This document shows, piece after piece, positions 27,194-36,160 of a DNA stretch of 64,000 bases. The stretch is from Pseudomonas azerbaijanoccidentalis. Its GTDB lineage: Bacteria; Pseudomonadota; Gammaproteobacteria; Pseudomonadales; Pseudomonadaceae. Under the pieces are notes generated by a model, which saw only the letters and a list, made by a program, of their open reading frames with translations, was not told where the DNA came from and did not search any database. Location: assembly GCF_019145495.1 (NCBI RefSeq), contig NZ_JAHSTU010000005.1, forward strand, positions 62,001-126,000. Reading direction: 5' to 3'. Numbering within the stretch: position 1 is the first letter of the stretch; each line of letters begins with the position of its first letter. Both the position numbers and the translations under genes were made by a program.

Positions 27194-28066
27194 ATGTACC
27201 AGTACCACAAGTGGCTGCGTTCCTTTCACGCGGTGGCGAAGACCGGCAGTTTTACCCTCGCCGCCGAGTACCTGAGCGTCGGCCAGCCGACCGTCAGCGA
27301 GCAGGTCAACGCGTTGGAAAAGAAGTTTTCCGTGGAGCTGTTCCATCGCCGTGGCCGCTTTATCGAAATGAGTTCGGCGGGGCATCAGCTCTACGCAATC
27401 ACCCAGGGTCTGTTCGGGCAGGAGGATGAAGCCGTGCAACTGCTGCAAAGTTTCAAACAACGCAAGATCGGCATGCTGCGCCTGGGTGCGGTGTCGCCAC
27501 CGATTGCGATGAACCTGACCTATGAGCTGATGCAGCGGCACCCGGACATCGAACTGGAAACCTCGTTCTCGCCTGAAAAAGAAACCTTGGACCGCCTCTT
27601 CAACTTCGATATCGACGTGGCGATTCTGGCGCTGTCCGAGTTTGATCAACGCTTCGATACCCAACTGTACCGACGCTATCCGATCATTGCCGTGGTCCGT
27701 GACGATCACCCTTGGGCACGGCAAAAGGAAGTGCACGTCGAACAGATCAGCGAAGAGAAATGGGTCATGCGCGAAAAGAGCTCACGGACCCGCCAGTTGG
27801 TTGAAGAGAGCTGCAAACAGCTTGGCGTTGCCCTGAACTGCGTCATGCAATTGAACAGCCGCGAGGCCATCGTCCATGCCATCGCCAAGGGCATCGGCAT
27901 CGGTTTCGTCTCGGCGGTCGAGTACACCGAAACGCCGGGCACCAAACCGATCACCTTCGTCAATCACCCGTTTTCCATCGACTACCACCTGTGTTGCCTG
28001 GGCATTCGCCGCAACCGGCCAATGATCGCGGAACTGTTCGACTCCAGCCCAACGCCGGCCACCTGA
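27194..28066 (+). CDS. LysR family regulator in the phosphonate cluster
   Basis: This 290-residue protein has a LysR helix-turn-helix at residues 5-65 (FHAVAKTGSFTLAAEYLSV, GQPTVSEQVNALEKKFSVELF) and an effector domain from about 90. It is read in the same direction as the genes on both sides, 54 bases after the transporter and 87 before phnX. AGGA precedes the ATG. It probably controls the cluster in response to a phosphonate. Confidence 0.9.
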   Translation: MYQYHKWLRSFHAVAKTGSFTLAAEYLSVGQPTVSEQVNALEKKFSVELFHRRGRFIEMSSAGHQLYAITQGLFGQEDEAVQLLQSFKQRKIGMLRLGAVSPPIAMNLTYELMQRHPDIELETSFSPEKETLDRLFNFDIDVAILALSEFDQRFDTQLYRRYPIIAVVRDDHPWARQKEVHVEQISEEKWVMREKSSRTRQLVEESCKQLGVALNCVMQLNSREAIVHAIAKGIGIGFVSAVEYTETPGTKPITFVNHPFSIDYHLCCLGIRRNRPMIAELFDSSPTPAT

Positions 28067-28153
28067 TTCCGACTCACCCTGCACCCTCTTGCAGGCTTAC
28101 TTCTTGGCAACAAGAGGGACGGCCTGCCCACAACAAAAAACTGGAGAATCACC

Positions 28154-28981
28154 ATGAACTATCAACAACCCTCACACCTGCAAGCCGTGGTCCTGGACTG
28201 GGCCGGCACCGTCGTCGATTTCGGTTCCTTTGCCCCCACGCAGATTTTCGTCGAGGCCTTTGCCGAGTTCGGTGTCGCCGTTTCGCTGGAGGAAGCACGG
28301 GGGCCGATGGGCATGGGCAAGTGGGATCACATTCGCACGCTGTGCAATCAACCGCAGATCGCCGAACGTTATCGCGCGGTGTTTGATCGCCTGCCCACCG
28401 ATGACGATGTGACCGCACTCTACGAGCGGTTCATGCCGCTGCAAATCGAGAAAATCGCCCTGCACTCGGCGCTGATCCCCGGCGCCCTGGACGCCATCGG
28501 TGCCTTGCGTGAAAAAGGCCTGAAGATCGGTTCCTGCTCTGGTTACCCGGCCGTGGTGATGGCGAAAGTCGTCGAACTGGCGCGCAGCAACGGCTACGTG
28601 GCCGACCACGTTGTCGCCACCGACGAAGTTCCCAACGGACGCCCTTACCCAGCCCAGGCGTTGGCCAACGTGATTGCCCTGGGGATCAGTGACGTCGCCG
28701 CTTGCGTCAAGGTCGACGACACCTGGCCTGGCATCCTTGAAGGCCGCAGTGCCGGGATGTGGACCGTGGCGCTGACCTGCTCCGGCAACGCCTTGGGCCT
28801 GACCTACGAGCAGTACAAAGCGCTGCCTTCAGACAAACTGGCTAAAGAGCGCGAGCGCATCATCAACATGTTCGAAGGCTCGCGCCCTCACTACCTGATC
28901 GACACCATCGTCGAACTGCCGGCGGTCATCGAAGACATCAACGCCCGACTGGCGCGCGGGGAAACGCCTCAAGGTTCCTGA
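28154..28981 (+). CDS. phnX: Phosphonoacetaldehyde hydrolase
   Basis: This 275-residue HAD-superfamily enzyme cleaves the C-P bond of phosphonoacetaldehyde to acetaldehyde and phosphate. The nucleophile motif VLDWAGTVVDFGS holds Asp15, and the Schiff-base lysine is Lys56 in GMGKWDHI. These are offset by three from the Bacillus cereus enzyme (Asp12, Lys53). The KVDDTWPGILEGRSAGMWTV segment (core KVDDTWPGILEG) carries the Mg-binding aspartates. The usual partner phnW (2-aminoethylphosphonate transaminase) is not in this cluster. Confidence 0.95.
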   Translation: MNYQQPSHLQAVVLDWAGTVVDFGSFAPTQIFVEAFAEFGVAVSLEEARGPMGMGKWDHIRTLCNQPQIAERYRAVFDRLPTDDDVTALYERFMPLQIEKIALHSALIPGALDAIGALREKGLKIGSCSGYPAVVMAKVVELARSNGYVADHVVATDEVPNGRPYPAQALANVIALGISDVAACVKVDDTWPGILEGRSAGMWTVALTCSGNALGLTYEQYKALPSDKLAKERERIINMFEGSRPHYLIDTIVELPAVIEDINARLARGETPQGS

Positions 28982-29065
28982 CACCGAAACACGAGCAGGC
29001 CCGCTCTCGCAGCGGCAACGGAACAGCCGGCGTGGTCTGCTCGCCCTCCCCCCGAACAAGCGGTT

Positions 29066-29989
29066 TCATATCGGCGACTCATCCGGTTTCGCGATGAGCT
29101 CGGCGGCCGTTTCCACCAGCATTTGTCGAAACCACTGGTGCGCCGGATCGTTGCGGTATCGCACATGCCAGGCGATTTCCACGGGAAAGGTGCCCAGATC
29201 GACCGGCGACGACACGACTTTGAGTCGCGGGTCTTTGGCAATCTGCTTGCAAATGAGCCGCGGCAGCGTCGCGCAGTAATCGGTCACCGCGATGATTTCC
29301 GGCACTGCGAGGAAATGCGTCACGGAAATCGCCAGTTCACGCCGCAACCCCTGCCGCTCCAGCGCCTGGAAAACCCCGACCCGCAGCCGTCCCGGCGGCA
29401 AGACGTTGACATGCCGCAAGCGCTCGTATTGCTCGCGCGACATTGCCTGGTCGATATCGGGATGGTCGGCGCGCACGACACAGGCCAAGCCATCGTCCAG
29501 CAAATGTTGAACGATCACATTGTCGGGCGGATCGATGATGCGCCCCAGTGCCATGTCGGTCGTTCCGGAAATCACGCCGGTATCGGACAGGTCATTGCCG
29601 AACGGTGTGAGGGACACCTTGACCCCCGGCGCCTGCTCCCGAAGTTTGGCGATGATGCCCGGCATCAGAACGATCTCGACAAAGCTGTTCGGCGCGATGT
29701 TGAACTGGCGGGTGGACGTCGCCGGATCGAAATGCTGTCGGCCGATGATCACCTCATCAAGCCTGGCCAGGGTTTCGAGGATCACCGGGGCGATTTCCTC
29801 GGCGAACTGAGTGGGCTTGATGCCGTAGCGTTCACGGATGAACAGCGGATCGCGCAGCGTGTCACGCAGCCGGTTCAGTGCGTTCGACAACGCAGGCTGG
29901 GTGATGCCCAGGCGAACCGCCGCGCGGGTAACGCTGCGTTCCTCCATCAGCGCCATGAACACCGGCAAGAGATTGAGATCGTATCGCAT
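29066..29989 (-). CDS. LysR family regulator
   Basis: This 307-residue LysR protein of the NodD-like subgroup begins DLNLLPVFMALMEERSVTRAA with a helix ITQPALSNALNRLR (core QPALSNALNRLRD). It is divergent from the DJ-1/PfpI-like gene, with AT-rich sequence and a TATCT-N6-AGATA repeat between them. It likely regulates that gene and perhaps the following DUF1330 and TonB receptor genes. The effector is unknown. Confidence 0.9.
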   Translation of the reverse strand: MRYDLNLLPVFMALMEERSVTRAAVRLGITQPALSNALNRLRDTLRDPLFIRERYGIKPTQFAEEIAPVILETLARLDEVIIGRQHFDPATSTRQFNIAPNSFVEIVLMPGIIAKLREQAPGVKVSLTPFGNDLSDTGVISGTTDMALGRIIDPPDNVIVQHLLDDGLACVVRADHPDIDQAMSREQYERLRHVNVLPPGRLRVGVFQALERQGLRRELAISVTHFLAVPEIIAVTDYCATLPRLICKQIAKDPRLKVVSSPVDLGTFPVEIAWHVRYRNDPAHQWFRQMLVETAAELIAKPDESPI

Positions 29990-30009
29990 GACTCATAACG
30001 CTCTGTGAA

Positions 30010-30025
30010 TATCTAAAATCAGATA
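30010..30025. promoter_or_regulatory. Inverted repeat, probable LysR operator
   Basis: TATCT-AAAATC-AGATA lies 21 bases upstream of the LysR start codon in the gap before the DJ-1-like gene. It resembles the right half of the site at 23520-23543. Confidence 0.5.
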
Positions 30026-30173
30026 AGTAAATTTCTCGAATATCTGGGCGTGGGGCAAAGTTAGCCCATCCAAAGGGATTCGCCAAATCCCACGGAATGA
30101 GCCTTCCGGTTGAAAGCGCCCGACGCGATACGGCAGTTCGCAACAGGCGTCCCACTATTTCGAGGAGTTTTCC

Positions 30174-30842
30174 ATGAGTATCAAACACGTTCTGTTCATC
30201 CTGACCAACACCGCTGAAATCGGCCCGAACCAGCGTCGCACCGGGTACTTCTTCCCTGAGGTCGCGCACCCTTACGAAGTGTTCGCCGAAGCAGGGGTGG
30301 CGGTGGAATACGCCTCTGTGCTGGGTGGCACGCCGCCGGAAGATGGCTACGACGAAAGCGATCCGTCACAACTGGCTTTCCGTAACAGCGCCGCGATCCG
30401 CCGTATGGCCAACAGCCGCAAATTGTCGGAAGTGGATGTGCTGGACTATGACGCGATCTTCTTCCCTGGCGGTCTTGGCCCAATGGTGGACATCGCCAAC
30501 GACCCTGACGTCAAGCAAGCGGTAGAACGTGCGTGGAATGGCGGCAAGCTCGTGGCTGCGGTCTGCCATGGCCCGGCGGCCTTCCTCGGCGTCAAGCTGG
30601 AGGACGGCACGCCACTGGTTCGCGGCCGTCAGCTGACGTCTTTCTCGAACGATGAAGAGGCCGGTTATGCGCAGGCTGACGTACCGTTCAATCTGGAAGA
30701 TGCGTTGCGCGCCGAGGGTGCCGAGTATTCGTCGGCCGCGGTATGGCAGGAAAAAGTCGTGGTCGACGGGCGTTTGCTGACCGGGCAGAACCCGGCGTCC
30801 GGCGGCCCATTGGCCAAAGCCATTGTTGAAGCGCTGCGCTGA
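30174..30842 (+). CDS. DJ-1/PfpI-type class I glutamine-amidotransferase-like protein
   Basis: This 222-residue protein of the DJ-1/PfpI superfamily has the nucleophile elbow VAAVCHGPAAFLG near residue 127 with a Cys-His pair, and an acidic FFPGGLGPMVDIAND segment near 100. Members include glyoxalase III-type deglycases, chaperones and proteases, so the reaction is uncertain. GAGGAG precedes the start. It is divergent from a LysR regulator and followed at 115 bases by a DUF1330 gene, suggesting response to reactive aldehydes or oxidative stress. Confidence 0.85.
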   Translation: MSIKHVLFILTNTAEIGPNQRRTGYFFPEVAHPYEVFAEAGVAVEYASVLGGTPPEDGYDESDPSQLAFRNSAAIRRMANSRKLSEVDVLDYDAIFFPGGLGPMVDIANDPDVKQAVERAWNGGKLVAAVCHGPAAFLGVKLEDGTPLVRGRQLTSFSNDEEAGYAQADVPFNLEDALRAEGAEYSSAAVWQEKVVVDGRLLTGQNPASGGPLAKAIVEALR

Positions 30843-30957
30843 ACCTGTCCTGATGCGAGCCCTGTCCGATCACAGTAGCCACAGGCTGGTCGTGATCGAA
30901 CAGGGCTCGAACATCACCCGCACTTGCATCGTTGTTAATTTCACAGAGGAATTCAGC

Positions 30958-31260
30958 ATGTCCGCCTACGTCATTTTTATCCGCGAAGAAACCAAAGACG
31001 AATCCCAAATGCAGGCGTATGCGCAGAAGGCCCCCGCCGCCCGCATCGGCCACGACATCACCCGCGTGGCCTTCTACGGCCAACTCGAGGTGCTGGAAGG
31101 CCCCTCGGCGGAAGGCGTTGCGATCCTGCGTTTTCCCGACATGGCCGCAGCCCGCGCGTGGTACGAGAGCCCGGCCTATCAGGAGGCGCGTTTGCATCGC
31201 CTCAAAGGCGCCGAGTACCGGATGTTGCTGGTTGAAGGCAGCGACGTGCTACCGGTCTGA
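30958..31260 (+). CDS. DUF1330 family protein
   Basis: This 100-residue protein has the DUF1330 pattern: a ferredoxin-like dimeric barrel with FPDMAAARAWYESPAYQEAR at residues 60-79. The function of the family is unknown. GAGGAA precedes the ATG. A longer in-frame reading by 45 codons would overlap the end of the previous gene and looks non-coding. It is probably co-transcribed with the DJ-1-like gene. Confidence 0.85.
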   Translation: MSAYVIFIREETKDESQMQAYAQKAPAARIGHDITRVAFYGQLEVLEGPSAEGVAILRFPDMAAARAWYESPAYQEARLHRLKGAEYRMLLVEGSDVLPV

Positions 31261-31352
31261 CCACAATAAAAACCAATTTCCCATGTGCTCCGTTCGTTCA
31301 TTGTTACGTCGCAGTGTTCACTGCCCGTATCCCTATGTCTGGAGTTCGTTCG

Positions 31353-33479
31353 ATGCCCTCGCCCAAATCCTTCCCCGTTGCGCTGTTGGGGCTGGCCCTT
31401 GTTTGTCCGGCCATGGCTCAGGCCCAAGGCCTGGAACTGGGACAGGTGTTGATCGGGGCTGAGGATCAAAGTGGTGAAGACCTGTCGGTCGAGCAGGCTC
31501 AGGCCCGGCTTGCAGAGGTCCCCGGGGGCATTAACGTGGTCGACATGCGCCGCCCCCTGCAGGGTCGCGTAGCCAGCAATCAGGATGTGCTGGCGTACCA
31601 GCCGGGGATCTATGCCCAATCGGCGGGCAATGAAGGGGTGAAGATCTCGATTCGCGGCTCGGGGATCAACCGAGCACCGGGCGCCCACGCCTCCGGGTTG
31701 TACACCCTGCTCGACGGTCTGCCGCTGACCGGCCCGGGCGGTACGCCATACGAATTACTGGAACCGCTGTGGCTTGATCACGTGGAAGTGCTCCGCGGTG
31801 CCAACGGTTTCGACCGGGGCGCGCTGGCGTTGGGTGGCGCCATCGATTACGTCAGCCACACCGGCTACAACGCACCGAAGCTGCAAGTGCGTTATGCCAC
31901 CGGCAGCCACGGTTACCAGCAACGCCAAGTCAGTTCCGGGCAGGTGTTGGGCGACTTCGATTACTACGTATCGATGACCGACTCAAATGCCGACGGCTAT
32001 CAGGACCACACCGCCAGCGACAGCCAGGGTGTGATTGCCAACTTCGGTTATCGCTTCAACCCGAACCTGGAAACACGCTTCTACCTGCGCTATCGCCAGA
32101 CCGACAACGACCTCGCCGGACGGGTCACCAAGCATTCCATCGAGCACGATCCACGGGCGGCCAACCCCGCCTACGTCACGCGCGACGACAGCCGCAAACA
32201 ACCCGGCAGCACCTTTATCGGCAACAAGACCACCTTCTACCTCGACGATGATTCGAGCATCCAGACCGGCCTCGTGTATCACGACTACCCGATGGATTTA
32301 CGCGAAGGTCCCAACCGTTTGAAAGTCGCCTACACCGACGTCAGCGGCACGTTCGACTACAAGCGTCGCGATACTCTGTGGGGCCTGCAAAGTCAAAGCA
32401 CGGTGGGCCTGCGGGTGACCAAGCACCTGCCCAATGCCGGCGCAAGCGAGTTGGTGCGCATCCCCACCGGCAACACCGCCGGCTATGCGCCGGGCACGCA
32501 CATGCGCAACTTCACTTATCAGGGCTCGGATAGCGTGTTGCATGTGGGCAATGATCTGGAGATCGCCGACGACTTGTGGCTGACCACCGGCCTCGCAGCC
32601 ATCTACACCCGCCGCGAAAGCGCGGTGACCTACCCTGATGGCGGTGGCAAGACCAGCATGAACGATTGGGACTACGCCCCACGCATCGGGCTGCGCTATC
32701 AGCTGACACCTATCTTGCAGCTCTTCGGCAACCTCAGCCGCTCGGTTGAAGCGCCGCACCCTTGGTCGCTGATCTACAGCTCGAGCATTCGCTTCCCGCA
32801 GGGCAGCGGCCCGGCTACCGGCGCCCAGCGCGACCCGATCGAACTGAACAACCAGACCGCGACCACCCTGGAACTCGGCGGCCGTGGCGAGAGTTCATTG
32901 GGGCAATGGAGCCTGGCCTGGTACTACGCCCAGGTGCACAACGAATTGCTTTCGGTGTTGCCGGATGCCAATGCCACCACGCCCTACGAACTGAATGCCA
33001 GCCCGACCGTGCATCAGGGTGTAGAGGCCAGCCTGTTGAGCAGCCTGTGGTCAGCGGACAACGGTGGCCAGTTGAGCCTGCGCCAGAGCTACACCTTCAG
33101 CGACTTCCACTACCGCGATGACGAGCGCTTCGGCGACAACCGTTTGCCCGGCCTGCCGATGCATTATTACCAGGGCGAACTGCGCTACGACTGGCCCCAG
33201 GGTTTCTTCGCCGCAGTCAACACGCAGTGGGTGTCCAAGGTCGCCGTCGACTACGCCAACAGTTACTACGCCGACCCCTATGCGATTTTCGGTGCGACCG
33301 TAGGTTACAACGCGCCGAAGGGTGACTGGCAGACATGGCTGGACATGCGCAACCTGACAGACAAGCACTACGCCGCCACCGTCACCCCGGGCTACGACGA
33401 CAACGGGCTCGACGCCGCACGCTCCACCCCAGGTGAAGGCATGGCGATGTATGTCGGGGTGTCGTGGAGCCTGCTTTGA
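31353..33479 (+). CDS. TonB-dependent outer-membrane receptor
   Basis: This 708-residue protein has a signal peptide ending near residue 25 (LVCPAMAQAQG). A plug domain follows at about 55-165 (NQDVLAYQPGIYAQS, VKISIRGSGIN, LDHVEVLRGANGFDRGALALGG). A 22-strand-type beta barrel ends in aromatic-rich SWSLL. There is no N-terminal signalling (STN) domain and no adjacent sigma/anti-sigma pair, unlike the receptor at 57884. The start was set by GGAG 8 bases upstream. Its ligand is unknown, and no Fur-box-like site is apparent in front of it. Confidence 0.9.
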   Translation: MPSPKSFPVALLGLALVCPAMAQAQGLELGQVLIGAEDQSGEDLSVEQAQARLAEVPGGINVVDMRRPLQGRVASNQDVLAYQPGIYAQSAGNEGVKISIRGSGINRAPGAHASGLYTLLDGLPLTGPGGTPYELLEPLWLDHVEVLRGANGFDRGALALGGAIDYVSHTGYNAPKLQVRYATGSHGYQQRQVSSGQVLGDFDYYVSMTDSNADGYQDHTASDSQGVIANFGYRFNPNLETRFYLRYRQTDNDLAGRVTKHSIEHDPRAANPAYVTRDDSRKQPGSTFIGNKTTFYLDDDSSIQTGLVYHDYPMDLREGPNRLKVAYTDVSGTFDYKRRDTLWGLQSQSTVGLRVTKHLPNAGASELVRIPTGNTAGYAPGTHMRNFTYQGSDSVLHVGNDLEIADDLWLTTGLAAIYTRRESAVTYPDGGGKTSMNDWDYAPRIGLRYQLTPILQLFGNLSRSVEAPHPWSLIYSSSIRFPQGSGPATGAQRDPIELNNQTATTLELGGRGESSLGQWSLAWYYAQVHNELLSVLPDANATTPYELNASPTVHQGVEASLLSSLWSADNGGQLSLRQSYTFSDFHYRDDERFGDNRLPGLPMHYYQGELRYDWPQGFFAAVNTQWVSKVAVDYANSYYADPYAIFGATVGYNAPKGDWQTWLDMRNLTDKHYAATVTPGYDDNGLDAARSTPGEGMAMYVGVSWSLL

Positions 33480-33502
33480 GGCCGTGCAGCCAAACTGCCC
33501 TC

Positions 33503-33739
33503 TCAGCCAGGCTGGTTGGTGACTTTAATCTGTGTCAGTCCCATCAACCTTGCCTGAGCTAAAATTTCGTCAGGGGTCGATTCTGCAGAGGGCATGATCA
33601 AACTGTTTTCTGCGTCCCCAAAATGCAATTGCAGCAGGTGCATCGCTGCCTCATGAACGGGTAGCGACGACTGCTCCACCTCCAATCGTTGCGTTCGCGG
33701 TTCGCCATTGAACAGGTATTCCAGGCTGTAAATGCACAT
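33503..33739 (-). CDS. Small hypothetical protein
   Basis: This 78-residue protein is predicted from the ATG preceding CIYSLEYLFNGEP. The frame stays open for 38 more codons upstream, but those look non-coding and the Shine-Dalgarno site is weak, so the start is uncertain. There is no signal peptide or membrane segment, and I recognise no family. It is convergent with the TonB receptor. The sequence around it is less GC-rich than the neighbours. Confidence 0.45.
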   Translation of the reverse strand: MCIYSLEYLFNGEPRTQRLEVEQSSLPVHEAAMHLLQLHFGDAENSLIMPSAESTPDEILAQARLMGLTQIKVTNQPG

Positions 33740-33806
33740 TGAGGGCCCCGACCATGAAAACCGATGATTTTCTGCACTAAGCGACTGACGACACTCACCT
33801 CTCGAA

Positions 33807-33824
33807 GCTCCCCGTATTGGGAGC
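33807..33824. terminator. Short hairpin between two small ORFs
   Basis: GCTCCC-CGTATT-GGGAGC is a 6-6-6 inverted repeat in the 191-base gap between two leftward small ORFs. No T tract follows on the minus strand; its role is uncertain. Confidence 0.3.
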
Positions 33825-33930
33825 CTGTAGTTTGGAGAGATCCTGGATTTCAAGCGTTCGATTTTTTAGCGTACCGGCTGTCGACATAAAGCCGGTCCAG
33901 GTTCTCCTCGCTACCGTGTACACAGACGCC

Positions 33931-34179
33931 TCAGTGATAGTCTCCTCCGGCAACTGCACGCAGGTACGCCTGATCAGCTTCGATGCGCAAATCTCGCCAC
34001 TCAGTCCAGCTCACGATCCCCAGGCGATCCATCTCATCGGACTGGCGGAGCAGTTCGTCATGGTAAGCATCGGGGCAATCCATACGCAGCTGTCTGTTTT
34101 CCAGTGCGCGATGCCAGGCATCAAGCGCACGCAGTTTCATCTCTTGAACCGGTGTCAGTAGATCTTTAAAGGCATTCAT
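33931..34179 (-). CDS. Small helical hypothetical protein
   Basis: This 82-residue, strongly helical and charged protein (many Leu, Arg, Glu, Asp; WHRALENRQLRMD near 22) has no membrane segment. I do not recognise the family. It begins 10 bases after the stop of another small ORF on the same strand, which suggests a two-gene unit behind galD. Confidence 0.5.
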   Translation of the reverse strand: MNAFKDLLTPVQEMKLRALDAWHRALENRQLRMDCPDAYHDELLRQSDEMDRLGIVSWTEWRDLRIEADQAYLRAVAGGDYH

Positions 34180-34189
34180 CTCGGCTCGC

Positions 34190-34321
34190 CTACCCGAATA
34201 TTTCTTGGTGGAGCGGTTGGCGCCCGAATTGGTTCATCGCTTCTGACGAGAAGCTGGTGGCGTTTTGAAGTGTTGGGTGCGTTAACGCCATTCCGACGAT
34301 GGAAGAAAGTTGAGTGAGCAT
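34190..34321 (-). CDS. Very small ORF after galD
   Basis: This 43-residue frame begins 13 bases after the galD stop. It has no obvious family or signal peptide and only a weak Shine-Dalgarno site. I list it because it is tightly packed between galD and the 82-residue gene. It may not be translated. Confidence 0.35.
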   Translation of the reverse strand: MLTQLSSIVGMALTHPTLQNATSFSSEAMNQFGRQPLHQEIFG

Positions 34322-34334
34322 CCACTTTTCTTCG

Positions 34335-35441
34335 TTACTGGTGGTCTGAACCACGCTTAGCGGGATGACCAACCCATAGCGTCGGGGAAACACAAACGCT
34401 CCCGTCAAACAACAACCGCGCGGTTCGCATCAGGCCGCAACTGAGCAAACGGCCGTTGTCCAGACGCAACTCCACGGTGAACTCGCCCGTAGGGTGTTCA
34501 ACCGAGAGTTGCTTGCTGTCGCCGTCGACCACACTCGCCACTCTCGCCGCCACACTGCCTTCGATAAGGCAGGCAACTGCCACACTGACTGCACCGAACA
34601 CGCCAATGCTGGTGTGGCATCGATGCGGAATGAAAGTGCGAGTGCTGAGTGCCCCACCCGCTTGTGCCGGCGCTATCAGGCACATCTTGGGCACGTTGCG
34701 CTGGCTCACGTCGCCCAGGTTCATGCGCTGGCCGGCTTGCAGGCGGATCGATTCCAAACGGGCCTTCAACGCCTTATCGGCGTCCAGTTGCGCCGGGCTT
34801 TCATAGCCGCTCAGGCCGAGGTCTTCGGCTAGGATCAGCACCACCGGCATGCCGTTGTCGACGCAGGTGACTTCAACACCATCTAACCGATCCACAACAT
34901 TGCCGGTGGGCAGCAACGCACCGCAACTGGAGCCGGCGACATCCTTGAACTCAACAACCAACGGCGCACCGCTTCCAGGCACTCCGTCAATCCGTGTGTC
35001 GCCTGAATAACTGACAGCGCCATCCGGTGTCGGTACGTGAGCAATCGCGATCTGCCCGGTGTTCTCCATGAAAATTCGCACTGGGGTGACATCACCCGTC
35101 ACGGCCACCAGAGCACGTTCAATGGCGAACGCGCCGACACCGGCGAGAATGTTGCCGCAGTTCTGGCCGTAATCGACTCGCGGCTCATCCACCAGCACTT
35201 GGGCGAACAAGTAGTCGACATCGGCGTCGGCACGCGTGGAGGGTTTGATGATCGCCACCTTGCTGGTCAGCGAGTCGCCACCACCGATGCCATCGATCTG
35301 CCGCGCATCCGGCGAGCCCATGACCGCCAGCAATACGCGGTCGCGCAGTGCTTGTTCGTCAGGCAAGTCACTGGCCAGAAAGTACCCGCCTTTGGAGGTC
35401 CCGCCGCGCATCAAGAGGCAAGGAATACGTGTCTGGCCCAT
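34335..35441 (-). CDS. galD: 4-oxalomesaconate tautomerase (PrpF family)
   Basis: This 368-residue PrpF-family isomerase converts the keto form of 4-oxalomesaconate to the enol/other tautomer used by GalB. The family signature LMRGGTSKGGYF is near residue 10. The catalytic-type cysteines are in QNCGNILAGVGAFA near 94 and in the later HRCHTSIGVFGAVSVA segment. The length fits GalD of P. putida. It follows galC by 2 bases with GGAG before the ATG, and is the last gene of the leftward galBCD operon. Confidence 0.93.
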   Translation of the reverse strand: MGQTRIPCLLMRGGTSKGGYFLASDLPDEQALRDRVLLAVMGSPDARQIDGIGGGDSLTSKVAIIKPSTRADADVDYLFAQVLVDEPRVDYGQNCGNILAGVGAFAIERALVAVTGDVTPVRIFMENTGQIAIAHVPTPDGAVSYSGDTRIDGVPGSGAPLVVEFKDVAGSSCGALLPTGNVVDRLDGVEVTCVDNGMPVVLILAEDLGLSGYESPAQLDADKALKARLESIRLQAGQRMNLGDVSQRNVPKMCLIAPAQAGGALSTRTFIPHRCHTSIGVFGAVSVAVACLIEGSVAARVASVVDGDSKQLSVEHPTGEFTVELRLDNGRLLSCGLMRTARLLFDGSVCVSPTLWVGHPAKRGSDHQ

Positions 35442-35443
35442 GT

Positions 35444-36160
35444 TCAGTCTCCGAGTTCATCGAGGCTGTCGACATAGCGCAGGCCTTTTTCCGCGAGCCG
35501 CTGGCGCATGTTGTAGATGTCCAGCCCCAGTTCGCCCTTGGCCAGGCGCAAGGCTTTTTGTTCCTCGAGGTCGGACCGCGCGCGACTGGCTTCGACCACC
35601 TGCGCCACTTCGCCGCGACGCACGACGACCACGCCATCGTCATCGGCCACCACCACGTCGCCCGGGTTGACCAATTGACCGCCACACACCAGCGGCAGGT
35701 TGACCGAGCCCAAGGTCTCCTTGATGGTGCCTTGGGCGCTGATGGCGCGGGACCAGACCGGGAAGCCCATCTCGCGCAGGGTGTGCGTATCGCGCACGCC
35801 GGCATCGATCACCAGCGCTCGCACGCCGTGGGCTTTCAGGGAAGTGGCGAGCAGGTCGCCGAAGTAACCGTCGGTGCACGGTGAGCTGGGCGCAACCACC
35901 AGAATATCGCCGGGGCGGCACTGCTCCACCGCCACATGGAACATCCAGTTGTCGCCCGGTGCGACCAGCACCGTGACCACTGAGCCGCTGATGGCTGTGC
36001 CCCGTTGAATGGGGGTGATCGCGGACGTCAGCAGGCCTTTGCGCCCCTGAGATTCGTGGATCGTCGCGACACCGAACCGCCCCAGCTCATCGACCAATGC
36101 CTGCTCGGCCCTGGCAATGTTGCGCACGACGATGCCGGTTTTTCCGATCAGCTCACTCAT
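35444..36160 (-). CDS. galC: 4-carboxy-4-hydroxy-2-oxoadipate aldolase
   Basis: This 238-residue class II aldolase of the RraA/HMG-aldolase fold cleaves 4-carboxy-4-hydroxy-2-oxoadipate to pyruvate and oxaloacetate. The metal/substrate loop shows GYFGDLLATSLKAHGVRALVIDAGVRD near residues 98-124 (core VRALVIDAGVRD), with the Arg and Asp that bind substrate and metal. The chosen ATG overlaps the galB stop (ATGA). A 76-codon upstream extension would lie inside galB and is not real. Confidence 0.93.
   Translation of the reverse strand: MSELIGKTGIVVRNIARAEQALVDELGRFGVATIHESQGRKGLLTSAITPIQRGTAISGSVVTVLVAPGDNWMFHVAVEQCRPGDILVVAPSSPCTDGYFGDLLATSLKAHGVRALVIDAGVRDTHTLREMGFPVWSRAISAQGTIKETLGSVNLPLVCGGQLVNPGDVVVADDDGVVVVRRGEVAQVVEASRARSDLEEQKALRLAKGELGLDIYNMRQRLAEKGLRYVDSLDELGD

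Noticed and set aside
25886..27736. Open frame of 616 codons on the minus strand across the MFS and LysR genes
   Set aside because: It is rich in His, Gln and Arg with no domain and runs antisense to two clear genes.
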